Positions 27,812-36,510 are shown, counted from the first letter of the stretch. The stretch: 64,000 nucleotides of DNA from Microvirga sp052114605 (GCF_052114605.1 NZ_JBFRFB010000007.1:62001-126000); one strand, 5' to 3'. Numbers and translations are program-made. The notes: generated by a model not told the origin, from the sequence alone.

Positions 27812-28396
27812 TTACGCAGACTTGGTCCGAATGAGTTCGGTTTCCGTGATCACAACATCGAGCAGGCGGTCATGATCCTCGATCGGAACCTGCTCGATCT
27901 CCTGAACCGCATATGCGAGGCCGATGGTCAAGACCGGATGCTGCGCTTCGAGGGCTGCGATGGCACGGTCGAAATGCCCTTTGCCGTAGCCGATGCGCCC
28001 TCCCCTGCGGTCAAAGGCGACGAGGGGCACGATGAGGCATTTCGGGAAAACCTCCGGTGCGTCGGGGCCGGGCTCGCGTACGCCGAAGCCGCCCTTGATG
28101 AGCACGTCGCCCGGCTGCCAGAGGCGCCAACTTAAGTGGGGATGGAGGATCTGGGACAAGGCCACGTCCTGCCCGCGTGCCAGCATTGCCTCCATGAGGG
28201 GGCGCGGATCGACCTCGCTGCGGATCGGCCAATAGCCGCCGACGGGGGTGATCTCGGACAGGTCGGGCAGGTCGAGCGCCTGGGCGGTGATCGCCCGGGC
28301 CGCCTCCTCGCGGAACGCCTTGTCGAGCCCGTCGCGGCGGGCGAGCGCCTCGTTGCGAAGCTGATCTTTCAAGGCGGGAGGGGGCAGAGAATGCAT
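27812..28396 (-). CDS. 5-formyltetrahydrofolate cyclo-ligase
   Basis: The enzyme (MTHFS/YgfA/Fau) converts 5-formyl-THF to 5,10-methenyl-THF with ATP, recycling a dead-end folate. The 194-residue protein has the substrate region GGYWPIRSEVDP near 53 and the nucleotide/metal motif RRGGRIGYGKGHFDR near 137. The start is uncertain: ATG 28396 is chosen, GTG 28411 is possible, and neither has a good ribosome site. It lies directly downstream of the putative 6S RNA, the classic ssrS-ygfA arrangement, so it may be made from read-through of that RNA. Confidence 0.92.
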   Translation of the reverse strand: MHSLPPPALKDQLRNEALARRDGLDKAFREEAARAITAQALDLPDLSEITPVGGYWPIRSEVDPRPLMEAMLARGQDVALSQILHPHLSWRLWQPGDVLIKGGFGVREPGPDAPEVFPKCLIVPLVAFDRRGGRIGYGKGHFDRAIAALEAQHPVLTIGLAYAVQEIEQVPIEDHDRLLDVVITETELIRTKSA

Positions 28397-28420
28397 GGAG
28401 TGCGGAGCCACAAAAACCGT

Positions 28421-28584
28421 CGGAGAAGCGATCCCGGGAACCTACAAAGTAGGTGGGCGCCATATGTTCCGGTCCAGGGACCGGGCAGGGACAGCTCCCG
28501 TTGGGATCGATAAGGCCCCGGGGAATATGAACTCCTAACGCGCCCCGCAGCCCCGCATTCCCTATGTAGGGATTGGGAGCTCCG
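28421..28584 (-). ncRNA. ssrS: Probable 6S RNA
   Basis: This non-coding stretch of about 164 nt lies immediately upstream of the 5-FCL gene on the same strand, the conserved position of 6S RNA. The ends can pair as a closing stem: CGGAG...TCCC at the 5' side with GGGA...CTCCG at the 3' side. A CCGGTCC/GGACCGG hairpin and a small CCTACTTTGTAGG hairpin on the 3' side would fit the open-bubble architecture of alphaproteobacterial 6S. 6S RNA binds sigma70 RNA polymerase in stationary phase. Ends are approximate; no covariance search was possible. Confidence 0.65.
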
Positions 28585-28756
28585 AGGGGAAGAGGAAAAG
28601 TTTAGGCCGGCGATCATCTTTATCGTGCGGGCGGCGAGCGCACGGCTACCCCCAAAGAGTTACGTATCAGCCTCAGTTTTCCTACGGATGCCAAAATCCC
28701 ATGGCTTATGTGAGGGTTCCTCGGAGGAAAACGCCAGCCGCTATGAGGGAGGGATT

Positions 28757-29041
28757 ATGGCACTGAATAAATTTGAGCCTTTCAACGCCCGCGAGGTGCA
28801 CAGTGCAGCCCATACACCGAGCATCGCTTCCATGATGCGCGAGGTGCTGCATCTCCTGGGCAACATCGATTTCGAGCATGAAGTGCAATTGGCAAAGCTT
28901 GAAAACAGCACCACCGACCAGGAACTGAAAAACCATATCGTCAAGAAGATCAGGGCCGCCCACAGGGAGCGGCGAGAGCCCTATCTCGAACTCCTCGTCA
29001 CCCTCCGCCAGCGCCAGCAGCGGCTGTCAAAGGGTCATTGA
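28757..29041 (+). CDS. Small hypothetical protein, 94 residues
   Basis: ATG 28757 has a strong GAGGGAGGGA ribosome site. The product is soluble, charged and mostly helical (MMREVLHLLGNIDFEHEVQLAKLENS, then a Lys/Arg-rich C-terminus HIVKKIRAAHRERREPYLELLV). No signal peptide, TM segment or known motif is seen, and I do not recognise the family. It is monocistronic, on the opposite strand between the 6S RNA and zapA, and a family B repeat follows it. Confidence 0.7.
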   Translation: MALNKFEPFNAREVHSAAHTPSIASMMREVLHLLGNIDFEHEVQLAKLENSTTDQELKNHIVKKIRAAHRERREPYLELLVTLRQRQQRLSKGH

Positions 29042-29065
29042 TTCAGAAGGCGTCGATAATCTCCG

Positions 29066-29163
29066 CACGTCATCACCGGCCTTGTGCCGGTGATCCCGAT
29101 TGTTTCAAGCGTTTCGCTCTTCGGATCAGGATGGCCGGGACAAGCCCGGCCATGACGGAGAAT
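29066..29163. repeat. Family B palindromic repeat
   Basis: This is a full copy: GTCATCACCGGCCTTGTGCCGGTGATCC, a spacer with AAGCGTTTCGCTCTTCGGATC, then GGATGGCCGGGACAAGCCCGGCCATGAC. It has the same orientation as the copy at 21766. Confidence 0.9.
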
Positions 29164-29220
29164 CGTATGGTCATGTCGGCCGTTTATCTCCAAGCCGTCA
29201 TGAAGGGTTGCCGACGCGGC

Positions 29221-29592
29221 CTATTCCTCCAGCGCCGCCGTCGGGGCGTTGAGGTTGCGGGCCAGCCGCTCGATCCGCTCCGCGGCCTTGTGCAGACCCT
29301 CGGCCAGCTGTGCCTCGATGGCATGGCCGCGTTCGTCGCCGGTGGAGGATTTCAGGTTCGCGAGTTCCGCCTCCAGTGCAGCCACACGCCGCTTCGACTC
29401 GTGCAGCTCATCGGCTTGAGTGATGGCTGCCATGACGTGGAGGCGTAGGTCGCCGATCTCGCCGAAGGCCCCGCGCATCTCCTCGATCTTCGCGTCATAA
29501 GAGGCGGCGAGGCCCTCCAGGTGCCGCTCCTCGCCCTCGGCGCAGGCGATGCGATAGGTTTGGCCGGCGATGGTGACCGAGACGTGGGACAT
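29221..29592 (-). CDS. zapA: Cell division protein ZapA
   Basis: ZapA binds and bundles FtsZ filaments at mid-cell. The 123-residue protein has the ZapA N-terminal sheet (SVTIAGQTYRIACAEGEE) followed by a long helical/coiled-coil tail (about 55-115), the expected layout. ATG 29592 lies three bases after the DUF4164 gene, with which it is surely co-transcribed. Confidence 0.92.
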   Translation of the reverse strand: MSHVSVTIAGQTYRIACAEGEERHLEGLAASYDAKIEEMRGAFGEIGDLRLHVMAAITQADELHESKRRVAALEAELANLKSSTGDERGHAIEAQLAEGLHKAAERIERLARNLNAPTAALEE

Positions 29593-29595
29593 CCG

Positions 29596-29889
29596 TCAGG
29601 CGTCCTCATGTTCGAGTCGGCCCGCCTGGGCCAGGACATTCTGGACGGCGATGATGGCGAGCTGCACGCGCCGGCTCACATCGTCGGTGGCTACCTCGAA
29701 ACGCTGGAGACGGGTGAGCGCGCCGTCGAGTTCCTCGGCAAGGCGGGAGCGGTCGTCCTGCATGAGCTGGAGCTCGGTTTCCAGGCCGCCTTTGCGCCGG
29801 TCGGCTTCGAGACGACGGGAGACCGAGGCTTCGAGCAGGCCCAGAGCCCCATCGAGCCGTTTGAACGCGTCGTCGAGAATGGACGTCAT
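29596..29889 (-). CDS. DUF4164 family coiled-coil protein
   Basis: This is a 97-residue all-helical protein starting MTSILDDAFKRLDGALGLLE, with heptad-like character along most of its length (RRKGGLETELQLMQDDRSRLAEEL split by short breaks). It matches the small DUF4164 family found before zapA in Hyphomicrobiales. The function is unknown; the fixed pairing with zapA suggests a division-linked role. ATG 29889 is preferred over a 31-residue extension that runs through a family E repeat. Confidence 0.85.
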   Translation of the reverse strand: MTSILDDAFKRLDGALGLLEASVSRRLEADRRKGGLETELQLMQDDRSRLAEELDGALTRLQRFEVATDDVSRRVQLAIIAVQNVLAQAGRLEHEDA

Positions 29890-29917
29890 CACCCCTCCAG
29901 GAATCGGCTTGAGACTA

Positions 29918-29955
29918 GCGCATCGTGCGGAAAAGTGGACCCGGTTTTGCGCCTG
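29918..29955. repeat. Family E repeat, half copy
   Basis: GCATCGTGCGGAAAAGTGGACCCGGTTTT matches one arm of the larger palindrome at 43979-44093. It lies in the zapA operon leader, upstream of the DUF4164 start. Confidence 0.65.
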
Positions 29956-30080
29956 ATTTGAAAAAGGCTGCGCCTGGAGCATAAGGGGATTACGCCCGTT
30001 CAGTCTTTGACTCGTCCCCCCCGCGTGTTAAGGAGCCCACGCCTTTTCCAGACAGACGGCCCGCCAGGGCCCCAAGACTT

Positions 30081-32096
30081 GTGGATCACGCTGTGCTCAA
30101 GACCGTCTCCGCCGATCGTGTCACCCATTCCGATCTGGCGAACGCCGTGCGCGTCCTCGCCATGGACGCTGTGGAAACAGCCAAATCGGGACATCCGGGC
30201 CTGCCCATGGGCGCCGCCGACATCGCCACGGTGCTCTTCACCAAGTTTCTGAAATACGACGCCGCCGACCCGAAATGGCCGGACCGCGACCGCTTCATCC
30301 TCTCGGCCGGCCACGGCTCGATGCTGCTCTACGCGCTCCTCCACCTCACGGGTGTCGAGGGCATGACCATCGACGAGCTGAAGAACTTCCGTAAGCTCGA
30401 CTCGAAGACCCCGGGCCATCCTGAAAACTTCATGACCCCCGGCGTCGAGACCACCACCGGTCCGCTGGGCCAGGGCATCGCCACCGCCGTGGGCTTCGCG
30501 CTCGCCGAGCGCATGCTGAACGCCGAATACGGCAGCGATCTCGTCGATCACTTCACTTACGTGCTCGCCTCCGACGGCGACCTGATGGAAGGCATCAGCC
30601 AGGAGGCCATCGCGCTTGCGGGCCACCTGAAGCTCAACCGCATGATCGTCCTGTGGGACGACAACGAGATCTCCATCGACGGCCCACTCTCGATCTCCGA
30701 CTCGGTCGATCAGGTGAAGCGCTTCCAGGCCTGCGGCTGGAATGCGGTTCGCGTGGACGGCCATGACGAGAAGGCGATCCAGCGCGCCATTTCCCGCGCC
30801 CAGAAGGCGGACAAGCCGACCCTGATCGCGTGCAAGACCACCATCGGCTACGGCGCTCCGAAGAAGGCCGGCACCTCCAAGGCTCACGGCGAGCCGCTGG
30901 GTGCCGAGGAACTGGCCGGCGCCAAGGCCTCCTACGGCTGGAGCCACGAGCCCTTCGTGATCCCGGACAACATCCGCGATGCCTGGGCGAAGGCCGGCAA
31001 GAAGGGCCGCCGCCTGCGCAAGGCCTGGGAAGACCGCCTGAAGGCTCTGCCTGCCGACAAGCGCGGCGAGTTCGAGCGCCGGGTGAAGGGCGTCCGCCCG
31101 CAAGGGTTGGCCGACGCCGTCGCCAAGCTGAAGGACAAGCTCTTCGCCGAGCCGCAGAACGTCGCCACCCGCAAGGCCAGCGAAATCGCGCTCGAAGTCC
31201 TCACCGAGGCCGTGCCGGAGCTGGTGCTGGGCTCGGCGGACCTGACGCCGTCCAACAACACCAAGACCAAGAACCTCACCGCCATCTCGCCGGGCAATTA
31301 CGCGGGCCGTTACATCCATTACGGCATCCGCGAGCACGGCATGGCGGCTGCCATGAACGGCATCGCGCTCCATGGCGGCTATGTGCCGGCCGGCGCGACC
31401 TTCCTGGTCTTCACCGATTATGCGCGCCCCGCCATGCGCATCGCCTCGCTCGCCGGCATTCCGGCGGTCTATGTCATGACCCACGATTCCATCGGCCTGG
31501 GTGAGGACGGCCCGACCCACCAGCCGGTGGAGCACCTCGCCGCCCTTCGCTCCATGCCCCAGATGCGCGTGTTCCGCCCTGCGGACGCCATCGAGACGGC
31601 GGAAGCCTGGCAGATGGCGCTCGAGCGCACCGACGGCCCGACGACGCTCGCCCTGACCCGCCAGAACCTGCCGCAGGTCCGCAAAGAGGGCGGCGCGAAG
31701 AATCTGTCGGCCACCGGCGCCTACGAGCTGTCACCGGCAAAGGGCAAGGCCCGCGCCACGATCTTCGCGTCCGGTTCCGAGGTCGAGATCGCGCTCGCCG
31801 CCCAGAAGCTGCTCGCCGAGCAGAACTTCGACGCCCGCGTGGTCTCAGTCCCGTCCCTCGACCTGTTCTTAGGCCAGCCCGAGAAGGTGCGTCACGAGAT
31901 CATCGGCGATGCGCCGATCAAGGTCGCGGTGGAAGCCGCCGTTCGCTTCGGCTGGGATTCGGTCATCGGCCCGGATGGAATTTTCGTCGGCATGCATGGG
32001 TTTGGCGCAAGCGCGCCCTACAAGGACCTCTACAAGCATTTCGGCATCACGCCCGAGGCAGTGGCGGAAAAAGTTCTGCGGACGCATAATCTGTAA
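30081..32096 (+). CDS. tkt: Transketolase
   Basis: This thiamine-diphosphate enzyme transfers two-carbon units between sugar phosphates in the pentose phosphate/Calvin network. The 671-residue protein has SGHPGLPMGAADIA near 36, the ThDP-binding GDGDLMEG-type motif (ASDGDLMEGISQEA near 160) and the pyrimidine-domain REHGMAAAMNG near 420. The start is uncertain: GTG 30081 is the longest, GTG 30093 is possible, and neither ribosome site is strong. It heads the cluster tkt-gap-pgk-fba. Confidence 0.95.
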   Translation: MDHAVLKTVSADRVTHSDLANAVRVLAMDAVETAKSGHPGLPMGAADIATVLFTKFLKYDAADPKWPDRDRFILSAGHGSMLLYALLHLTGVEGMTIDELKNFRKLDSKTPGHPENFMTPGVETTTGPLGQGIATAVGFALAERMLNAEYGSDLVDHFTYVLASDGDLMEGISQEAIALAGHLKLNRMIVLWDDNEISIDGPLSISDSVDQVKRFQACGWNAVRVDGHDEKAIQRAISRAQKADKPTLIACKTTIGYGAPKKAGTSKAHGEPLGAEELAGAKASYGWSHEPFVIPDNIRDAWAKAGKKGRRLRKAWEDRLKALPADKRGEFERRVKGVRPQGLADAVAKLKDKLFAEPQNVATRKASEIALEVLTEAVPELVLGSADLTPSNNTKTKNLTAISPGNYAGRYIHYGIREHGMAAAMNGIALHGGYVPAGATFLVFTDYARPAMRIASLAGIPAVYVMTHDSIGLGEDGPTHQPVEHLAALRSMPQMRVFRPADAIETAEAWQMALERTDGPTTLALTRQNLPQVRKEGGAKNLSATGAYELSPAKGKARATIFASGSEVEIALAAQKLLAEQNFDARVVSVPSLDLFLGQPEKVRHEIIGDAPIKVAVEAAVRFGWDSVIGPDGIFVGMHGFGASAPYKDLYKHFGITPEAVAEKVLRTHNL

Positions 32097-32138
32097 GACA
32101 GTTACGTACACAAGCCTCATCACAAGGGAGCTAAGACT

Positions 32139-33146
32139 ATGACGGTGAAGGTCGCGATCAACGGATTCGGTCGCATCGGACGCAATATCCTCCGTGGCAT
32201 CGTGGAAAGCGGCCGCACGGATATCGAGGTGGTTGCCATCAACGATCTCGGTCCGGTCGAGACGAACGCTCACCTGCTCCGCTTCGACTCCGTGCATGGC
32301 CGCTTCCCGGCTGACGTACAGGTCGAGGGGGAGTTCCTTGTCATCAACGGCAAGAAGATCCGCGTCACGGCGATCAAGGACCCGGCGACCCTGCCGCACC
32401 GCGAGCTCGGCGTCGATATCGCGCTCGAATGCACCGGCATCTTCACATCAAAAGAGAAGGCCTCCGCGCATCTGACCGCCGGCGCCAAGCGCGTCATCGT
32501 CTCGGCTCCCGCCGACGGCGCCGACCTCACGGTCGTCTACGGCGTGAACCATAACAAGCTCACCAAGGACCACCTGGTCATCTCGAACGCATCCTGCACC
32601 ACGAACTGCCTCGCCCCCGTGGCGAAGGTGCTTCAGGACGCAGTGGGCATCGAGAAGGGCTTCATGACCACGATCCACTCGTACACCAACGACCAGCCGA
32701 CGCTCGATCAGATGCACAAGGATCTGTACCGCGCCCGCGCTGCGGCCCTGAACATGATCCCGACCTCGACCGGCGCCGCCAAGGCCGTCGGCCTCGTGCT
32801 GCCGGAGCTGAACGGCAAGCTCGACGGCTCGTCGATCCGCGTTCCGACCCCGAACGTCTCCGTTGTCGACTTCAAGTTCGTGGCGAAGAAGAACACCTCG
32901 GTGCAGGAGATCAACGACGCCATCAAGGCTGCGGCCAACGGCCCGCTCAAGGGCGTGCTCGGCTACACCGACCAGCCCAACGTCTCCACGGACTTCAACC
33001 ACGATCCTCATTCCTCCGTCTTCCACCTGGATCAGACCAAGGTGATGGAAGGCAACTTCGTGCGCGTGCTGTCCTGGTACGACAACGAGTGGGGCTTCTC
33101 GAACCGCATGGCGGATACCGCCGTCGCCATGGCGAAGCTCATCTAA
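32139..33146 (+). CDS. gap: Type I glyceraldehyde-3-phosphate dehydrogenase
   Basis: The enzyme catalyses NAD-dependent oxidative phosphorylation of glyceraldehyde-3-phosphate. The 335-residue protein has the Rossmann NGFGRIGRNILR at 8-19, the catalytic cysteine in SNASCTTNCLAP near 155 and SWYDNEWGFSNRM near 315. ATG 32139 is preceded by AAGGGAG. It is 42 bases after tkt and 11 before the small membrane protein. Confidence 0.98.
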   Translation: MTVKVAINGFGRIGRNILRGIVESGRTDIEVVAINDLGPVETNAHLLRFDSVHGRFPADVQVEGEFLVINGKKIRVTAIKDPATLPHRELGVDIALECTGIFTSKEKASAHLTAGAKRVIVSAPADGADLTVVYGVNHNKLTKDHLVISNASCTTNCLAPVAKVLQDAVGIEKGFMTTIHSYTNDQPTLDQMHKDLYRARAAALNMIPTSTGAAKAVGLVLPELNGKLDGSSIRVPTPNVSVVDFKFVAKKNTSVQEINDAIKAAANGPLKGVLGYTDQPNVSTDFNHDPHSSVFHLDQTKVMEGNFVRVLSWYDNEWGFSNRMADTAVAMAKLI

Positions 33147-33157
33147 GGGGAACCGGT

Positions 33158-33346
33158 ATGGGAGGAGCTAGTATCTGGCACTGGCTGATTTTGCTGGTGT
33201 TTCTTGTGAACGTCATTGCGTTCTGGCGGCTTCTCCCACAGGCCGGGATCTCGAAGTATCTTTCTATCCTGGCCTTCTTCCCTCCTATCGCGGTTATCTT
33301 TCTTTGGGTGATCGCCTTCCGAACAGAACCTCTGAAGCAAGGCTGA
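33158..33346 (+). CDS. Small two-helix membrane protein between gap and pgk
   Basis: This is a 62-residue protein, ATG 33158 with GGGGA upstream. It has two hydrophobic helices (about 5-24, WHWLILLVFLVNVIAFW; and 35-54, SILAFFPPIAVIFLWVIAF) and short polar ends. It resembles the small inner-membrane proteins of unknown function annotated only as hypothetical; I cannot name a family. It ends five bases before pgk, so it is locked into the glycolytic operon. A membrane protein in such a place is unexpected. Confidence 0.75.
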   Translation: MGGASIWHWLILLVFLVNVIAFWRLLPQAGISKYLSILAFFPPIAVIFLWVIAFRTEPLKQG

Positions 33347-33351
33347 TAGTA

Positions 33352-34542
33352 ATGACCGCCTTCCGCACGCTCGACCAAGCCGACGTCAAGGGTAAACGCG
33401 TTCTCGTCCGGGTGGACCTCAATGTCCCCATGGATAACGGCAGGGTGACGGACGCGACGCGCATCGAGCGCGTCCTTCCCACCATCCGCGAGATCGCGGA
33501 CAAGGGCGGAAAGGTCATCCTTCTCGCCCATTTCGGACGCCCGAAAGGACGCGATCCGAAAGAATCCCTGAAGCCGGTCGCGGAAGCGGTCTCGAAGCAT
33601 CTCGGAAAACCCGTGGCCTTCGCCGATGACTGCATCGGCGAAGCCGCCGAAAAGGCCGTCGCCGCCATGAACGGCGGCGACGTGCTCCTCCTCGAAAACA
33701 CCCGCTTCCATGCGGGTGAGGAAAAGAACGATCCGGCCTTCGTGAAGGAACTCGCGAAGCTCGGCGATCTCTATGTGAACGACGCCTTCTCCGCCGCGCA
33801 CCGCGCGCATGCTTCGACCGAAGGTCTTGCCCGCGTGCTTCCCGGTTATGCCGGCCGCACCATGCAGGCGGAACTCGATGCGCTCACCAAGGGCCTGGAA
33901 GCGCCGAAGCGTCCCGTCGTCGCCATCGTCGGTGGCGCGAAGGTTTCATCAAAAATCGATCTGCTCGAAAACCTCGTGACCAAGGTCGATGCTCTCGTCA
34001 TCGGCGGCGGCATGGCGAACACTTTCGTTCATGCCACTGGCCTGGGTGTCGGTAAGTCGCTCGCCGAGAAGGATCTCGCGGCGACCGCCATGCGCATCAT
34101 CGAGAAGGCGCGTGAATCCAACTGCGCCATCATCCTGCCGGTGGACGGCGTCTGCGCCTACGAGTTCAAGGCCGGCGCGCATAACCGCACCTACGGCATC
34201 GACGCGATCCCCGAGGACCAGATGATCCTCGATGTGGGTTCGCAATCGGTCGAGCGCATCAACGCGGCGATCAACGACGCGGCGACGGTGGTCTGGAACG
34301 GCCCGCTTGGCGCTTTCGAAATCGCCCCGTTCGATCAGGGAACGGTCGCAGCCGCGCGCCATGCGGCGCAGCGCACCAAGGAAGGCAAGCTCGTCTCCGT
34401 CGCCGGAGGCGGCGATACGGTTGCGGCCCTCAACCACGCTGGCGTTGCGGAAAGCTTCTCCTATGTATCGACGGCAGGCGGCGCTTTCCTCGAATGGCTC
34501 GAGGGCAAGGCGCTTCCCGGCGTGGAAGCTCTGAGGGCTTGA
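33352..34542 (+). CDS. pgk: Phosphoglycerate kinase
   Basis: The enzyme makes ATP from 1,3-bisphosphoglycerate. The 396-residue protein has the substrate-binding VRVDLNVPMDNGRVTD near 19, LLAHFGRPKG near 56, ENTRFHAGEEKN near 113 and the C-terminal nucleotide site GGGDTVAAL near 360. ATG 33352 is chosen over a 16-residue extension that would overlap the small membrane gene. It follows that gene by five bases. Confidence 0.97.
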   Translation: MTAFRTLDQADVKGKRVLVRVDLNVPMDNGRVTDATRIERVLPTIREIADKGGKVILLAHFGRPKGRDPKESLKPVAEAVSKHLGKPVAFADDCIGEAAEKAVAAMNGGDVLLLENTRFHAGEEKNDPAFVKELAKLGDLYVNDAFSAAHRAHASTEGLARVLPGYAGRTMQAELDALTKGLEAPKRPVVAIVGGAKVSSKIDLLENLVTKVDALVIGGGMANTFVHATGLGVGKSLAEKDLAATAMRIIEKARESNCAIILPVDGVCAYEFKAGAHNRTYGIDAIPEDQMILDVGSQSVERINAAINDAATVVWNGPLGAFEIAPFDQGTVAAARHAAQRTKEGKLVSVAGGGDTVAALNHAGVAESFSYVSTAGGAFLEWLEGKALPGVEALRA

Positions 34543-34550
34543 AAGCATTA

Positions 34551-34580
34551 TCCGGCGAAAGCGGCACCCGCTTCGCCGGA
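34551..34580 (+). terminator. Hairpin between pgk and fba
   Basis: TCCGGCGAAAGCG / CGCTTCGCCGGA form an imperfect long stem just after the pgk stop. No T run follows, so it may be a processing or attenuating structure rather than a terminator. Confidence 0.4.
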
Positions 34581-34661
34581 GACTTCGCGACAGGCTCGAA
34601 GGCTTAATCGCCGGTTCAGCTTCACGACGATTTAAGAGCTTAAACCAACACGGAGGACGAG

Positions 34662-35750
34662 ATGGCCCGCATCACCATGAGGCAGCTTCTGGATCACGCA
34701 GCCGAGCAAGGCTATGGCGTGCCTGCCTTCAACATCAACAACATGGAACAGGCGCTCGCGATCATGGCGGCAGCCAGTGAGGTTGATGCGCCGGTGATCA
34801 TCCAGGCGAGCCGCGGCGCGCGCTCCTATGCCAACGACGTCATGCTCAAGCACATGATGGACGCGGTCACCGAGATCTACCCGCACATCCCCGTCTGCGT
34901 GCATCTCGATCACGGCAACGAGCCCTCGACCTGCATGACCGCCATCCAGGCCGGCTTCACCTCGGTGATGATGGACGGTTCGCTCAAAGCCGACGGCAAG
35001 ACCCCGGGCGATTGGGACTACAATGTCGGCGTCACCAAGAAGGTGGTCGAGATGGCGCATCTCGGCGGCATCTCGGTTGAAGGCGAGCTCGGCGTGCTGG
35101 GCTCTCTCGAAACCGGTGAAGGCGAAGCCGAGGACGGCCACGGCGCCGAGGGCAAGCTCTCGCACGACCAGCTGCTGACGAACCCCGACGAGGCCGTGAA
35201 GTTCGTGGCCGAGACGAAGGTCGACGCGCTCGCCATCGCCATGGGCACCTCGCACGGCGCCTACAAATTCACCCGCAAGCCCGACGGCGAGATCCTCGCG
35301 ATGAACATCATCGAGGAGATCCACCAGAAGCTGCCAAACACCCACCTCGTGATGCACGGCTCGTCTTCCGTGCCGCAGGACTTGCAGGACATCATCAACC
35401 AGTACGGCGGCCAGATGAAGCCGACCTGGGGCGTGCCGGTGGAAGAGATTCAGCGCGGCATCAAGCACGGCGTGCGCAAGATCAACATCGACACCGACAA
35501 CCGCATGGCGATGACCGGCCAGATCCGTAAGGTCCTGACCGAGAACCCCGGCGAGTTCGACCCGCGCAAGTATCTGAAGCCCGCCATGGAAGCGATGACG
35601 AAGCTCTGCAAGCAGCGCCTGCAAGAGTTCAACACCGCCGGTCAGGCCTCGAAGATCAAGCGCGTGTTCACCCTGGCTGAGATGGCCAAGCGCTACGCTT
35701 CGGGCGAGCTCGACCCGACCTTCAGCACCAAGCGTCAGGCCGCTGAGTAA
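34662..35750 (+). CDS. fba: Class II fructose-bisphosphate aldolase
   Basis: This zinc aldolase cleaves or forms fructose-1,6-bisphosphate; the 362-residue length and sequence fit the class II Calvin-cycle subtype. Zinc/catalytic segments are CVHLDHGNEPSTC near 79, GTSHGAYKF near 195 and MHGSSSVPQ near 232. ATG 34662 follows GGAGGA. It lies 119 bases after pgk and is followed by an intrinsic terminator. Confidence 0.96.
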   Translation: MARITMRQLLDHAAEQGYGVPAFNINNMEQALAIMAAASEVDAPVIIQASRGARSYANDVMLKHMMDAVTEIYPHIPVCVHLDHGNEPSTCMTAIQAGFTSVMMDGSLKADGKTPGDWDYNVGVTKKVVEMAHLGGISVEGELGVLGSLETGEGEAEDGHGAEGKLSHDQLLTNPDEAVKFVAETKVDALAIAMGTSHGAYKFTRKPDGEILAMNIIEEIHQKLPNTHLVMHGSSSVPQDLQDIINQYGGQMKPTWGVPVEEIQRGIKHGVRKINIDTDNRMAMTGQIRKVLTENPGEFDPRKYLKPAMEAMTKLCKQRLQEFNTAGQASKIKRVFTLAEMAKRYASGELDPTFSTKRQAAE

Positions 35751-35785
35751 TCAGTCGGGCTTTCGCCTCAATCATCATCGACAAG

Positions 35786-35812
35786 CGGGGCCTCGCAAGA
35801 TGGCCCCGTTTT
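35786..35812 (+). terminator. Intrinsic terminator after fba
   Basis: The stem CGGGGCC / GGCCCCG with a 9-base loop is followed by TTTTCG. It marks the end of the tkt-gap-pgk-fba unit. Confidence 0.8.
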
Positions 35813-35856
35813 CGTTATGGGGATGACAGTGTTTTCTTTTTCGTGATCCGTGAACC

Positions 35857-36510
35857 ATGGCCGATTCCTCCGCCCGCCTCTATCTCATCACCCCTCTTCT
35901 CGAGGATGCCTCGCTTGCTCCCAAGCTGGCGGAAGCCTGCAAAGGCGGCGCTGTCGCGGCCGTATTGGTGCGGCTGGGCGCCGGGGACGGGCGTGGCCTG
36001 ACCAATCTGGTAAAGGCGCTGGCCCCTTCGGTGCAGGAGCACGGCACGGCCCTGATCGTGACCGCCGAGGGCATGGCCGACCTTGCCAATGTCGCCGCTC
36101 GTGGCGGCGCCGACGGCATTCATGTGGGCGCCATCGACCCGCGCGAGATTCGCGAGCTGCGCGAGCGCCTGAAGGGCGAGCGCGCCATCGGCGTCGGCGC
36201 CATCCGCACCAAGGACGATGCCATGAGCTTCGGCGAGGCCGGGGTCGATTACCTGCTTTTCGGTGAACCCCGCGCGGACGGATCCATTCCCTCCCTGGAG
36301 AGCGTGACCGAGCGCGCCGCCTGGTGGGCCGAAATTTTCGAGACGCCCTGCGTCGTCTATGCCCCGACCCTGGAGGCCGTGGAGCCTCTGGCTGCGACGG
36401 GTGCCGAGTTCGTGGCCCTCGGGGACGCAGTATGGTCGCATCCGCAAGGCCCTGCGGCTGCCGTGAAGGCCGCGTCCGAAATTCTCGAACGGCAGGAGGC
36501 CTCGCGCTGA
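35857..36510 (+). CDS. ThiE-like protein (thiamine phosphate synthase fold)
   Basis: This is a 217-residue TIM-barrel protein related to ThiE, which joins the thiazole and pyrimidine halves of thiamine. Recognisable pieces are RLYLITPLL at the start and ARGGADGIHVGAID near 86. However, the usual NDR-D segment reads TAEGMADLAN, the phosphate/thiazole T-TK loop is replaced by EPRADGSIPS, and the glycine-rich C-terminal loop is altered. It may be a divergent paralogue without synthase activity. Its stop overlaps the start of the Sel1 gene (TGATG). Confidence 0.7.
   Translation: MADSSARLYLITPLLEDASLAPKLAEACKGGAVAAVLVRLGAGDGRGLTNLVKALAPSVQEHGTALIVTAEGMADLANVAARGGADGIHVGAIDPREIRELRERLKGERAIGVGAIRTKDDAMSFGEAGVDYLLFGEPRADGSIPSLESVTERAAWWAEIFETPCVVYAPTLEAVEPLAATGAEFVALGDAVWSHPQGPAAAVKAASEILERQEASR

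Noticed and set aside
35751..35856. TPP riboswitch before the ThiE-like gene
   Set aside because: The gap is only about 100 bases, is dominated by the fba terminator, and shows no THI-box-like CTGAGA/GACC pattern.
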